DNA of 64,000 nucleotides from Mesostigma viride (Eukaryota > Streptophyta > Mesostigmatophyceae > Mesostigmatales > Mesostigmataceae): positions 1,305,015 through 1,369,014 of the forward strand of contig RPFO01000026.1 in assembly GCA_009746045.1 (NCBI GenBank), given 5' to 3'. Under the pieces are notes generated by a model. It worked only from the letters and a program-made list of their open reading frames with translations, had not been told where the DNA came from and made no database searches. Positions 1-10,549 of this stretch are shown here, piece by piece. Both the position numbers and the translations under genes were made by a program. How positions within the stretch are numbered: the first letter of the stretch is position 1; every line of letters begins with the position of its first letter.

Positions 1-20
1 GCGCACATGCAAATGTATAC

Positions 21-66
21 GCAAAGGCAAAGGCAAAGGCAAACGCAAACGCAAACGCAAACGCAA
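21..66. repeat. Hexanucleotide microsatellite (GCAAAG/GCAAAC)n
   Basis: About seven tandem hexamers are seen, first GCAAAG and then GCAAAC. The simple repeat creates an artificial Gln/Arg/Thr-rich reading frame from base 7. Nothing else in 67-690 is supported as a gene: the frames are short, show no motif, and the composition is mixed. Confidence 0.8.
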
Positions 67-691
67 GCTTGTCATGTACCTACGCTTAACTGCAAACGCA
101 AACTGTGCACGAAGCAAAAAGATTGGATGGCCAAGATCATGGCAAATACGAGGGCCGAAAACAATCCAACTTCATCTAAATGTCCGAAATCCTCACGACG
201 TTTCGATGCGCGCTTGAATGTCGAAGGCCTGCGCCGATTATCGATCATAAGTCGAATGTGTAATTGTCGGCTTATGAGAACTGCTTTGCGACAGTATCAC
301 GTCAGGCCGTTCCTGTGCAGCCATTTTCCCTGTGCAGCGGGTGGACAACGTTCACTTTCCGCATTATTCATGGCTATCGAAGTTAATTCTTACCGACCCC
401 GGCTGCCATGGCCACTGGCCACGCATATCAAGTTCAGGTATTCCCGACCTGTAGCGCAGCAGATTTCTGTCGGAAGGCATCCTAAGCATCGTGATAAAAG
501 AAATCCGAACAATAGACATTCATGCTGCATCTAAGGACATTATGGCATTTGTATATACTGCAAGTACATGTATCGACATTGCCGTGATTGCTAACCCCGA
601 CTCACCATGAACAGGAACTTTCCCTCTGCCTCCATGAAATGTACTTCGTGAAATGTACTGTAATACATATGATGTACTACGATGATAATCA

Positions 692-1306
692 TCCCAGCAA
701 AGCCATAGCACACCTTCCGTTTCGACCGCCATGTCGGCCACTAGTCCGGATAGCTCAATGTGCACCTGACCTTGACACTAATCGCACAAACAGCCACAAT
801 TTTGCAAGCAAGAAGACATGGCTACCTCGGCATTTCATGAAATGTACTTCGTGAAATGCATTTCGTGAAATGTACTAAGGAACGTGATTGGCCGGCGTTC
901 GCTCGCCAAATCTCGCAAAATGTACTAAGGCACGTGATTGGTCCCGCAAAATGTACTAAGGAACGTGATTGGCCGGCGAAGATTCTGTTTGCTGCAATTA
1001 AAATTCCCTACAGAATCTTCGCCGGCCAATCACGTTCCTTAGTACATTTTGCGGGACCAATCACGTGCCTTAGTACATTTTGCGAGATTTGGCGAGCGAA
1101 CGCCGGCCAATCACGTTCCTTAGTACATTTCACGAAATGCATTTCACGAAGTACATTTCATGAAATGCCGAGGTAGCCATGTCTTCTTGCTTGCAAAATT
1201 GTGGCTGTTTGTGCGATTAGTGTCAAGGTCAGGTGCACATTGAGCTATCCGGACTAGTGGCCGACATGGCGGTCGAAACGGAAGGTGTGCTATGGCTTTG
1301 CTGGGA
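692..1306. mobile_element. Foldback element: 296-bp perfect inverted repeat
   Basis: Bases 692-987 and 1011-1306 are reverse complements over 296 bases with no mismatch found by eye. They are separated by a 23-base AT-rich spacer (988-1010). Each arm contains internal short repeats built on AAATGTACTAAGG(A/C)ACGTGATTGG and on GAAATGTACTTCGTG/GAAATGCATTTCGTG. No target-site duplication or transposase is evident. A related motif (GTACATTTTGCG) recurs near 5,387, outside the palindrome. The structure fits a foldback or MITE-type element, or a recent inverted duplication. The open frames inside the arms are mirror images and are not taken as genes. Confidence 0.8.
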
Positions 1307-1890
1307 CATAATCGTGGCTATCTGCTTCCTGGCTTTCGCTATCATGGTGATGGGACACCATGGGAAGCGCAAGTTCGCAGCCATAGTGCTAAGCGGCAGC
1401 ACCCATGCCGGCAGCCTAGTGACCGACGAGACGTTCGACTGTAAGTGCGGCCACGAGTGCATGAAGCCCATTAGAATATCACATCTCCAGGCATTGCGAA
1501 GCGCCTGGTTTTCGCCCGGGCGGAAGCAAGAGGACAGGAAGGCGGCGATAAAGCAGCAGCTGCACCAGGGGGGGTACGACGCCATAACCACGATGTCGTC
1601 ATCTACTCGTCACAAGTTCGTTCATGGCGCTGGTTTTCGGTTCGTTCTCGACGGGGGAGTCAAGGATATGAACATAGGGTTTGTGACCCCTTTTCACTTT
1701 CGCGTTTCACTTTCGAGGCGGCCTTCAGGCACTGCCTGAAAATTAGCAACCACGTTTGGAACTCTTCGGACCACCTGTGAAACTAATCACATTTGATGAT
1801 GTGCTGGCGGGCCTGGGCATCGCATTTGAGCATTACTTCGAGCAGGGCTCAACAAGCTCGATTCGCCAACTCAACCCGAAGAAGCCCTAA
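1307..1890 (+). pseudogene. Fragment of an unidentified Cys-rich protein gene
   Basis: An open frame runs out of the right arm of the palindrome to 1739. It contains a Cys/His cluster (CKCGHECMK) followed by a helical Arg/Lys/Glu-rich stretch (LQALRSAWF, then QEDRKAAIKQQL). A second coding-like segment in another frame, 1756-1890, encodes about 44 residues (FDDVLAGLGIAFEHYF...) and ends at TAA 1888-1890. The Cys cluster plus a charged L..LR..WF segment is reminiscent of cysteine-rich segments in transposon-associated proteins, but I cannot assign a family. The 5' end is obscured because the frame enters the inverted repeat. It could be two exons of one gene or a decayed fragment. The stretch 1891-2210 shows nothing. 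Confidence 0.35.
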
Positions 1891-2211
1891 GCTGCGGTAA
1901 GACATATATTTGTGTGGATGGCTCTTGATATCATGCTGAATTTCTAGTCTTCTCTAGGTGGACAGTTCATGTGCAGCCATACAGGTCATCCATGTGTGTT
2001 TTAACCATGTTGCATGTGCCACAGATATTATGAGCAGTATTTACTAAGTGTGCTGGAGTCGTTGTTGCATGCTTGTTGTATTTCACAGTTCACGCCTGCA
2101 TGAACGCATCGTTGATACTAATGATTATTCATATTGCATGACTGTTCTATTGGGGACGCCGCGCTTGATGTCACAACGTGGCCGAAAGGGTGCATCCACC
2201 GCTGACGGCCG

Positions 2212-2781
2212 GTGGGTGATATCGATGGACGCATTTCCGAAGAAGCCAGCCGCGGGCCACACCCATGGCGCGGGCGGGGGCGCGGGCGGGGGCGGGGGCG
2301 GGGGAGAAGGCGCGGGTGCGGGCGCGGGCGCCACCCAAGACGCGGGCGCGGGCGCGGGCCCAGGCGGGGGCGGGGGCGGGGCGCAGGCGCCGGCGCGGGT
2401 GCGGGCGCGGGCGCCACCCAAGGCGCGCGCGCGGGCGCGGGCGGGGGTGGGGGCGCAGGCGCCGGCGCGGGTGCGGGCGCGGGCGCCACCGCCGACTTGG
2501 ATGATGAGCCAGCAACCGAAGCCGAGAGGGAGAGGCACCGCTCTTCGAAGGTGTTCGATCTCGAAGTGTTTTGGGGCCCGGATATGACCGTGTATGTCCG
2601 CTGGCGCCTAGCCGCATCGGAGACGTTGGTAAATGCACCGGTGAACAAGTGGCAGCCCACAGGGCCTAATGGCGAGGCTTGTGACGGGGTCACGCCCATT
2701 GGGTACACCCCGCAGGGAGATCCTGTCTATGGGTGCCTCCTCATAGAGCGTGGCAAGGCCCCAAAGGAAGTCCTGGTCTAG
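2212..2781 (+). CDS. Hypothetical protein with Gly/Arg low-complexity region and folded C-terminal part
   Basis: The first half is generated by a GGGCGC-type repeat (2265-2500) and reads as Gly/Arg or Gly/Ala depending on frame, so its frame cannot be judged. The last ~95 residues look like ordinary protein, with an acidic linker (DLDDEPATEAERER) followed by a segment containing VFWGPDMTVYVRWRL and GYTPQGDPVYGCLL. It overlaps the next reading frame by 49 bases, so the two are probably parts of one gene joined by an unrecognised intron or separated by a frameshift. I do not recognise the family. Confidence 0.35.
   Translation: MGDIDGRISEEASRGPHPWRGRGRGRGRGRGRRRGCGRGRHPRRGRGRGPRRGRGRGAGAGAGAGAGATQGARAGAGGGGGAGAGAGAGAGATADLDDEPATEAERERHRSSKVFDLEVFWGPDMTVYVRWRLAASETLVNAPVNKWQPTGPNGEACDGVTPIGYTPQGDPVYGCLLIERGKAPKEVLV
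2265..2500. repeat. GC-rich (GGGCGC)n / (GGGCGGGGGC)n low-complexity tract
   Basis: An almost pure G+C run of GGCGCGGGC-type units, interrupted by GCCACC. It opens long frames on both strands (Gly/Ala, Gly/Arg, Pro/Arg, Pro/Ala), most of which must be artefacts. Confidence 0.85.
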
Positions 2782-3926
2782 TGCCGCTTTTTGAATGGGA
2801 CGAGGGCGGTGCCAGGAGATGTACCTGCGCTAGCCTTCACAGCCTTTTTCCTGACATCGTCGCCGCTGAGAAGCAGCAGTTGCTGGACGGATGGATTGAG
2901 CAGGTGCCAAAGTCCGTGGAGGATGTGCGTGCCAACAACGAGAATCTGTTCGACATCATGGAGCAAAAGCTCAAAGAGAAGCGTGAACTGCAAGCGAACA
3001 AGGCGGTACCCTTACCGCTGCGATCTGCAGGCGACCAGTCGGTTGCGCGGGCAACACGAGCACTGAGGCTGCCCATAAAACAAGTAATCTCACACGTCGC
3101 TTGCCCTGCCCGCGAGATTCAAGCGCAGATCAACCGCGCATGTGCGCCCGCTGCGCGAGGGAGCACATCAACGGCAACGCCCGCTTTGCGCACACTGATT
3201 TCCGGCAGGCACACCTTCAAGGTGAATGGAAGCCTCATACGACGCAGCGACCTACTCGTTGTTAAGCGGCCAGCCGTCACCTGCGGGCAGGGAATGCCGT
3301 GGGCACCACACATGCTGGTGAAGGTCCTTGATCTGGAAGGCGATCGCACGGAGCGTGACAGCATTGTCGCCTCTCCTTACTACGCACCGTCGTGGACGGG
3401 CCAGTTTTCTAGAGTGACATTAGGTGGCGGCAGCGCAGGGATGACGGTCCCCATTTCTGATGTACACCTGCAGCACTGGACAGTAGGCGGTACGGCAGAG
3501 GTGCACCAGCCTGAGCTGATCAGTACCGGCAAACTGTCAGCTGCCACGGTGGCGGCGTTGAAAGAGCACCCGCAGATTGACTTTGAGCATTACAAGACTG
3601 CCACCGCCGCCAGGGCAGCAGCAAAGGATGACTGCAATGCCTACTTTGCCGAGCATGGAGCACGTGCGCTTATCGGGATGCGCCTGTGTGCCCTGTTTCC
3701 GGGGATAGCGAGGAAGAGGGAGCGCTTCCATGGCTGGGTCACTAAGGTTCAGGAAAGGGGAGGTCACCTGCTCATCAAGGCGATGTGGGCTGATGGGCAG
3801 TATGAGGACTATCATGCCCTGGCGGAGGTGACGCAGTTCGTGTGCGGCTGCCCACACCCAGTCGAGGCATTTGGCCGCGCTCGCTTCTTTCCACAGGAGC
3901 TAGGCTGGCACCGTGAACGCAGGTGA
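2733..3926 (+). CDS. Hypothetical protein of about 397 residues, family unknown
   Basis: A long open frame of normal amino-acid composition. The N-terminal part holds a helical charged segment (LFPDIVAAEKQQLLDGWIEQ, then FDIMEQKLKEKRELQANK). The middle has a beta-rich region (ISGRHTFKVNGSLIRRSDLL and HMLVKVLDLEGD). The C-terminus has a second LFPGIARKRERFHGWVTKVQ segment that echoes the first LFP...GW motif. The ATG at 2733 may not be the true start, because the upstream frame overlaps it. Directly downstream (3970-4130) a purine-rich tract in another frame encodes a Glu/Gly-rich acidic tail, which may be spliced on. No motif allowed a functional call. It could be a host gene or an accessory gene of an unrecognised transposon. 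Confidence 0.45.
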   Translation: MPPHRAWQGPKGSPGLVPLFEWDEGGARRCTCASLHSLFPDIVAAEKQQLLDGWIEQVPKSVEDVRANNENLFDIMEQKLKEKRELQANKAVPLPLRSAGDQSVARATRALRLPIKQVISHVACPAREIQAQINRACAPAARGSTSTATPALRTLISGRHTFKVNGSLIRRSDLLVVKRPAVTCGQGMPWAPHMLVKVLDLEGDRTERDSIVASPYYAPSWTGQFSRVTLGGGSAGMTVPISDVHLQHWTVGGTAEVHQPELISTGKLSAATVAALKEHPQIDFEHYKTATAARAAAKDDCNAYFAEHGARALIGMRLCALFPGIARKRERFHGWVTKVQERGGHLLIKAMWADGQYEDYHALAEVTQFVCGCPHPVEAFGRARFFPQELGWHRERR

Positions 3927-3969
3927 TGGCACCCACATAGACGATGCCGTCCCTGCTGTGCACAGTGAC

Positions 3970-4130
3970 AGTGAAGGCGGGGAGGAGGAGGAAGAGGGAG
4001 AGAAAGAGGGGGAGAAAGAGGGGGAGGAGGAGGGGGAGGAGGAGGGAGAGGGGGAGGGAGAATGGGAGGGGGAGGGGAGGAGGAAGAGGGAGAGGGAGAG
4101 GGAGAGGAGGATGCGGAATGGGAGCCGGGG
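3970..4130. repeat. Purine-rich (GGGAGGAGG/GAGAAAGAGG) tract
   Basis: Uninterrupted purine strand made of GAG/GGG/GAA units. In the forward direction it encodes poly-Glu/Gly; one forward frame continues into EEDAEWEPGMTGR and a stop at about 4144. It may be an acidic tail of the preceding gene, or simply a simple repeat. Bases 4145-4560 hold no recognisable feature. Confidence 0.7.
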
Positions 4131-4559
4131 ATGACTGGTAGATGAGACGGTGCCATCTACCGGCGCATGGAATGAAGTGGTAGACAAGTTTACTCATGGT
4201 TGTCGGCAAGTAGAGCATGCACGCCTGGCCTAGCTGAATTTAAATCAACGAGTTGAGTTTGGAGAGGCTGCATTTTGCTTGGATGAAGAATGTGTTAGCA
4301 TGGCCAAACTTTTATGGCTTGTAGCCAAATCCTCTTGGGGTATGTGCACAGTGTACTAGCGGTGTTGTGCAATTGCGAGGATTCCTGTCTTGTAGCGATG
4401 TGGCCTCTCACCCTGCAGCCTGGTAGATGTGATGGCATGCAGCCACCCATCATTGGTCATCCGATCTGGTGTGATTTGCATTTGCACACCTTGTATTAAG
4501 GCCATGATATGATGATGTCTTGTTATTTTTGATGTGTATATGCGAAAAGAGGCATAATA

Positions 4560-5345
4560 TGCTTGTATATAGTGCTAGCAAATGTCACTACCTTTACCTA
4601 TGCCTGACCTTACAAGTTGAGGATGGTCTAATGTAGTGGCAAACAGGTTATTTACAACAATTCACAGTTTTCTGACATAGTTTGAGGCAACTATACTTAC
4701 CAAAATGCTTGAAAAAGGCAAAAATTGCACCATTTATGCTAGCAAACGTCACTATTTTGAGATCAAACTGGGCCCAAACTTGGCCCATGGTCTAATCTAG
4801 TGGTGTTAGGTTGCTTCCAACATTTCATAGCTTTCTGACATAGTTTGATATTGTTTAGTAGCTTACACTGAGCAAAATGCTTGAAAATGGCAAAAAATGC
4901 ACCATTTATGCTAGCAAACGTCACTATTTTGACGTCAGACTGAGCCCAAACTTGGCCCATGGTCTAATCTAGTGGTGTTTAGGTTGCTTCCAATATTTCA
5001 TAGCTTTATGACGTAGTTTGATATTGTTTAGTAGCTTACACTGAGCAAAATGCTTGAAAATGGCAAAAAATGCAGTATTTATGCTAGCAAACGTCACTAT
5101 TTTGAGTTCAGATTGACCCCAAACTTTGTGCATGGTCTATTCTAGTGGTAATTAGGTTGCTTGCAAATATCCATGATGGTTTGACGTGATTTAGTACTGT
5201 TTCCTATTTATTACTATTTAATTTAACAAAAAATGACAAAAATGTACCTTTATTGCTAGCAAATGTCACCAAGATGACGTCCGATCGATACCAAACTTTG
5301 TACGAGGTCTATTTTGGTTGCAAACATCATGCATGACAATTTTCA
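4560..5345. repeat. Tandem satellite, unit about 172 bp, roughly 4.5 copies
   Basis: The anchor GCTAGCAAA(C/T)GTCAC recurs at 4574, 4738, 4910, 5083 and 5255, spacings 164, 172, 173 and 172. Between anchors each unit carries CCAAACTT, TGGTCTA(A/T)T(C/T)TAGTGG, TTAGGTTGCTT, and CAAAATGCTTGAAAA. The middle units are nearly identical and the outer units have diverged, as expected for array edges. AT-rich and without coding potential. Confidence 0.85.
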
Positions 5346-5417
5346 GCATAAAAAGACAAACTTCGGTACGAAGTACATTTTGCGTGCTGGAGTACATTCT
5401 TAATGGCTGGTAGGGGT

Positions 5418-5644
5418 AGTGCTGCTAGGCAGTCGGTGCCTGCGGGCATCGTATCAGTCCTAGCTGGAGTAGATCTAGCTGGACGGAGCCAGCATCTCAT
5501 TGGTTAGCACTAGTGCAGGATAGCTAGGTTACCCTAACCTACGTGCCCATGCAATCCAGCTTGGCAAGCTTGCATGGGTTGATATTATGCCAGCCATTGC
5601 GTAATCCAACACACGTTCGCATCCATTGCACGAGTGCCATAACT
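5418..5644 (+). repeat. 5' LTR of copia element C
   Basis: Matches 12652-12878 with one visible difference (GCG versus GCA near 5,600). The boundary is set by where the two copies diverge: they share two more bases to the left (5416), and starting at AGT follows the AGTTA start of the LTRs of A and B. Close to the start is a short hairpin, AGGCA-GTCGG-TGCCT. The end is ...CATAACT. Confidence 0.85.
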
Positions 5645-5657
5645 TGCATTTATAAAA
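5645..5657 (+). other. Primer-binding-site position of element C
   Basis: The first 13 bases after the 5' LTR read TGCATTTATAAAA. This does not resemble a usual tRNA 3'-end complement (no TGG start). Its exact reverse complement, TTTTATAAATGCA, lies at 12227-12239 in the same element, between the pol region and the 3' LTR. Confidence 0.6.
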
Positions 5658-5697
5658 ACTCTCACAGTTTTTATACTACTCTATCATCATCTTAAAA

Positions 5698-7300
5698 ATG
5701 TCGAACGTTTCCGATACCGATTACTCTTCGAAGTCAAGTCTGTCGCCCTCGTCCGAGGATATGGACTACAGGGCGGCAGTGAGGGGCCGGCAGGATAGGG
5801 GTGATCACGCTGGCAGCGATGCCGGCAGTGGTCGCTCGTCCTCGGACGAGGACCCGCGGTACCTCGACCAGCTGGCGTTGAGACCGCCGACGTACAATGT
5901 CTGGCGACCCAACGCGCCACCGGCTGAAGGGCAGCCCACGGCACCCAAGTTAATAACTGGGCCGGGGAGGGTGGTGCCAGTTTTGGGGGATATCCCGTCG
6001 GACGGCTACGACGAAGACGAAGACCTAGTCGATCTTGAGCTGCCTGAGGATAGGGAGCGGCGAGAGGAGCTGCTCCGCCGGGAGGCAGAGCGCATTCGGC
6101 AGGAGGCCCAGCTCCGCAGAGAGCTGGAGCAACAGCGCGAGCTGGAGGCTCAGCGCGAGGCTCAGCTGCGGGCAGAGACTGAGATGGACAGGACAGCCCG
6201 GGTGCTCGCGGAGCGGCAGCAGGAGCGGGATCGCGTGGCCAGGGCAGGCCTGCGCGCGGGACCGACAGGTGCGCGCGAGGCGCCCCCTTACGTTCTACGA
6301 AAGAAGAACGAGCTCTACACTTTTGCTCACAGGCGCACAGCGCGCAACTTTCGGCGTATGGCTGGGGATGTGTTGCAGGAGACAGACTCATCGGTGCATG
6401 GAGATGCAGCCAGGAGCGCGGGGGGAGGAGCTGGTTTTGATGGACCCGGCCATGGTCGAGGCCGAGCGCCTGGCCAAGATCGAGTACACCAGGCATTGCC
6501 AGCGGAAGGCAAAGAGGGCAATGGTGCGGTCCATGGCTGAGAACAGTTTGGCTAGGGAGCGTGCAGCCAGGGAGGCGCAGCATAGGGAGCTGCGGCGACT
6601 TCGTGCGAAGGCGCACGATGCCACGGAGAAGACCCGGCGTCATCAGGCGCGTCTGGACGCGGCCATGAAGAGGTCGGAGGCGGCACTGGCAGCAATGGTG
6701 GGCCCGGCGAGGAGGGAGCAGGAGGCCAGGCTGGCGAGGAAGAGCAGGCGGAACGCACGTGCCTTAGACAGGCGCATGCGTAAGGAGGAGCGGGCTCTGC
6801 GCAGGTACCAGGAGGCGGCCAGGACCTGGGCTCTGCAGGGAGAATTCGGAGACGCCATCCGTTTTGAGCGTGGTCTGGCGCCACATGAGCCGCTGCCCGA
6901 GGACGCGGTACTGGACTTCATGCGCACCCCGCAGCCAGCCAGAGCCCAGCGAGGAGCGGCCTTGTTAAACGCGCGTGAGCGTGTTCGCGCTGGCGCAGAC
7001 ACACCCCACCCCCCACCCCCCATACCCAAACACACTTTGCAGACCGACACGGACCTGGAGCTGGACCGCATCGCTGCACTACTCCACCAGGAGCTGGACG
7101 CAGCGGAAGCCAACCCGACCAAGCGGGCGCGGGCAGCAGAGGCAGTAGAGCAACTGCTGAGGGCCGCCAAGCGGGTCCGCCAAGGAAAGTGGCAGGAGGG
7201 GTGTGGACCATCGTCTACGCCCCAGCGGTCGCATCCAGAGGAGGATGGTGACGAGGGGAAGGACGGGGGAGCACCAGGGGGGGGGCACCAGCAAGCACCG
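5698..7300 (+). CDS. Extra upstream region (ORF1) of copia element C
   Basis: Begins MSNVSDTDYSSKSSLS with a Ser/Asp-rich acidic head. It continues as a long Arg/Glu/Ala-rich, strongly helical and probably coiled-coil region (ERREELLRREAERIRQEAQL and similar heptads), later with Arg/Lys-rich segments. It precedes the gag proper and has no zinc knuckle. Elements A and B also carry a separate reading region here, with a similar acidic, Ser-rich start in B (MSNSDSEARTN). Function unknown; a structural or RNA-binding extension of Gag is possible. Part of a broken fossil element. Confidence 0.5.
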
Positions 7301-7334
7301 GGGGTATGGCGGGCGGCAGCAACGCTGGAGCGAC

Positions 7335-7445
7335 AACCCAGCAGCAGCAGCAGCCACAGCATCAGCAACAGCAGCAGCAGCAGCAGCAGCAGCGGCAGCA
7401 TCAGCAACAGCAACCGCAGCAGCAGCAGCAGCAGCAGCAACCTCA
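7335..7445. repeat. CAG/CAA trinucleotide tract
   Basis: Dense CAG/CAA repeats encode poly-Gln in one frame and poly-Ser/Asn in another. It lies between ORF1 and the gag core of copia element C. Confidence 0.85.
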
Positions 7446-7479
7446 ACCACAAGCGGCTGTCGCTGTACCACAGCGACCC

Positions 7480-8430
7480 AGGTTTGATGCATCCCGTAGG
7501 GAAGATAGGATTACCTTCCCAGGTCTAGCTGAGGGATTTGTGCAGGAGGATGCACTTGAGTTTCTTTTCAAGATAGAACATTCCTGGTCCCATGATAACA
7601 TCCGTGATTGGTTTCCTGCTCTCAGGGTGTCTAACACGATCCACCAATCTGCACCTAGCATAAAACAAATGGTCAGATGTATGAGAGGAGGGCAGCACAC
7701 CTGGGGCTGAGGAGGTGCAAATCTTCACAGAATTCATAGCAGACCTAAAAGGGATATTGACCAAGGGGGAACACCTGCAGGCTCTCAAGGGGTTCAACTG
7801 GTTGGCCTCGTACAAAGTCAACAAGTCTGACTACGTACGTGACAACAAACAGTATGTCCTGTACATAGACAGGGACGAGGAGTTGAAGAAACTCAACTCT
7901 AAGTACCTGATCCATCAGTGGCTCACCAAAGCTGAGCTGGACAAGAACACCAATGCAGTTCTGCTGGCAAGTGGGATGATTTTAGGGGGGCCATGTTGTT
8001 CATTCAGCAGAGCCTAGAACCCTTCTCAACTGTCAAGGAACCCAAGGTTAACAAGGTCCAAGGGGGGGGTGGTCAGGACGGTGCAGGTCCTAGCAGGAAG
8101 AAGCTCATCAAGGAGGTGGTAGCTCAGGTCAAGGCGGTGTTCAAGGGTCCCCAGCAAGGTAAGAAGGCAGGGGGGTCATCCAAGCAGCAGGGGAAATCAG
8201 ACAAGGGGGGAAAGGGGAACCCAGGCAGTAAGGCAGGGCCCTCCCAGGGGCCTAGTCAGAAAGGTAAGCCTCATGACTCCACCCTGTACTGCACCAGGTG
8301 CTCATGCAAGGGGCATGAGAGGGATGATTGCTGGAAGGGCAAACCCGAACTTGGTTCTGATGTGGATGTGTGCCCAGGTTGCTGGGAGCCCCGCCACCCG
8401 TTACCTGCAGGGGGACGCTGCAACAAGCCC
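7480..8430 (+). pseudogene. gag region of copia element C
   Basis: A Gag-like helical segment (FPGLAEGFVQEDALEFLF, KIEHSWSHDNI) is followed by a Lys/Gly/Ser-rich basic region. Then come a CCHC zinc knuckle (CTRCSCKGHERDDC, C-x2-C-x4-H-x4-C) near 8,290-8,330 and a second Cys/His cluster (CPGCWEPRH) near 8,370. The zinc knuckle supports nucleocapsid function in packaging element RNA. Broken fossil. Confidence 0.65.
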
Positions 8431-8659
8431 AGGAAGGGAGCCTCGACGGGGCGCCCCACAAAACAAGCCAGCACTCAGGACGACTGTAAGTCTCCTGTAC
8501 CCTGGTTTCTCAATGGCCGTGTACCTTCTATTTGCTCTGTGTTGCCTGACAGTGAGGAAGTGGATTGGGACCTGGCTTATGACATGACGTTAGCACAGGT
8601 GGCCCAAGATCCCACTATAGCCTCCTTAGATGCAGCAGCAGATAAGGTTATATCCTATG

Positions 8660-9460
8660 CCAGGTTAGCCCAACAGCTACACAAGGCAATGGGGCATGAG
8701 GCAGTGGCAGAAAGGCTGGCCAACAAAATTGATGGCCGTGACCTGGAACAGATGTGCAGGCATGTCAGGAAGCACTGTGAAGCGTGCCAACTGCATGCAC
8801 CTAAACCCAAGAGATGGCATGTGGCCACCCCACCACTGGCTAGAGGAAAGCTAGTAGGGGATGTGATACACCTGGTGAAGGACACGGTGTATTACTTGGT
8901 CCTAAAAGATGCCTGGTCTAGGTTTGTGGTGATAGAACCCTTGCCAGGCATGGCCAATGAACAACTGCACAGAGCCCTGCTGATTGCACTAGCACGGTAT
9001 CATCCTCAGGAAAAATTAATGCTGGATCAGCAGTTCACGTGGATACAAGATTATCCTGATCTGCCCAAGATAGACATTGCTGGGGCTCAAGATCATGAAC
9101 GCCAGGGGATGATTGAACGTACCATGCGTGCTATCAGGGACCTCATAAAGAAAAATGAGTCCAGGACAGCAGAGTCTGGGAGCTATGCTGATAGGACAGC
9201 GTGGGCAGCTGAGGTGTGCAGAACTCTGAACACCAAGCCCCTCATGTCTTCTCCTTTTGGTGAAATCACACCAATTGGCCTGCAATCAGGTAGCTACTCT
9301 CAGGAGGTACTAGACCACTACAACACGCAAAGGCAACACTTGGCCAAGTTGCTGGCAAAAAAGGATAAGAGTAATGCCAGGCCTGTGTTTGAAGTGGGGG
9401 ATCAGGTACTCTACTATAGGGAGGGGAAGGGAACAAAGCCCACTCTGGTAGATGGCATGG
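8660..9460 (+). CDS. Integrase domain of copia element C
   Basis: The N-terminal zinc-binding signature is visible as LHKAMGH...CRHVRKHCEAC. The core contains DVIHLVKDTVYYLVLKDAWS, the second acidic motif MLDQQF and the Glu motif GMIERTMRAIRD, about 30 residues later. Integrases insert the element cDNA into the genome. The spacing is similar in A and B and shorter than the classic 35. Integrase directly follows the gag zinc knuckles, with no protease between them. Confidence 0.8.
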
Positions 9461-9944
9461 TCCAGCTGAAATCATCAGGTTGTCAGAAACAGGTGACACG
9501 GTGACTATTCAGCATCACAGAGAGCGAATGGTTGGCAAGCATAGACTGAAGCTTTATTACCCTCCTTTGGCAGACGTGTCAGGGGTAGAATTCTTGGACA
9601 TGGATTCAGAGCCTCAGTCTGGTGGGTTGGTCTCACCCAGTGAATTGGCTAGGGACATAGCTGATGCAAGCAACACAACCATAGACGCTCCTGTGTTCCT
9701 CAGTGGTGCAGCCCCACCACAGCCCACTGGTCCAACTGGGCAGGAGGAACGTGCACTGGATGAGCAGCAGGTCGCTCCTCCCTCATCTCAGGAACAGCCA
9801 CGCGAAGCAGCAGATCCTGTTGTCCCCAGGAATAAATTTGCTGAGGCTCTAAAAGCTCTACATAGAGCACACACTGCCAAGGCACAAATGGCAGCAGGTG
9901 CAGCACAAGTCAATGCTGTGGGTGAATCTAACCAGGATCCCAGT

Positions 9945-10190
9945 ATTCTGGCAGTAGACACACAGGCACAGGTGAGCATCATCAGTGCACAAGCTGTATC
10001 TGGCCTAAGTCTGCAACGCTCGCCCTGGGCTAGAGTGTCAGATTTTTCAGGCAAAACAAAAATGGCAGTCAAAGGCCAAGTGCTAATTCCCATTCTGGGT
10101 GTGCCCACTCCCTTCCAGGTAGTAGAGGGCTACAAGGGGAATGCACTGCTGGGGGAACCATTTGTCTCATACCCTGGAGTAGTCATCTCA
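9945..10190 (+). CDS. Retropepsin-like domain of copia element C, located after integrase
   Basis: LAVDTQAQVSII resembles the active-site loop of aspartic proteases, followed by VKGQVLIPILGVP, FQVVEGYKGNALLGEPF, the latter like the hhLG-x-(D/N)F strand of retropepsins. The same segment sits at the same place in A (LEVDTNSQVSII) and B (LEVDTNSEVSII). Known copia elements carry protease upstream of integrase. Either the domain has moved, or it is a derived non-protease domain of the same fold. Confidence 0.55.
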
Positions 10191-10549
10191 GCTGGGAGGT
10201 TGAGCGTGACTGGGGTGGGGCAGGTCACCCTGGACCATTTCAAAATTCCTTTAACACAGATCAGTGATGGCCTGGAAGCAGCCATCAATGCTGTCAACAT
10301 AAAATACCTCCCAGGTCAGGAACCCTGTGTTGATTCCCTCATTCATTCTCAGAAGCTACACCCCTCTGCGTTTGGGCTTGGTAGATGGGACATAGCGTCC
10401 ATGTCTCCCTTGTCCTATGATGATGTGGTCAAAGACTGTCAAACGCAGATTGGTTTTCTGAAATGGATGGAAGCCTTTAACAGGGCTAGAGAGGAATGGG
10501 TTTGTCCTGATCCACGTAGTAAGTCCCAGGTACCACCTGTAACACCGAT

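Noticed and set aside
7-534. Open frame of 175 codons at the left edge
   Set aside because: Begins in a simple repeat, has no recognisable motif and an unusual composition; judged non-coding.
2118-2708. Several Pro/Arg- or Pro/Ala-rich frames on the reverse strand
   Set aside because: Mirror frames of the GGGCGC repeat; a repeat lacking stops opens every frame.
3775-4218. Reverse-strand Pro/Ser/Leu-rich frames
   Set aside because: Shadow of the purine tract at 3970-4130.
4560-5345. CRISPR-like regular repeats
   Set aside because: Units are ~172 bp with no short-repeat/unique-spacer pattern, and the genome is eukaryotic.
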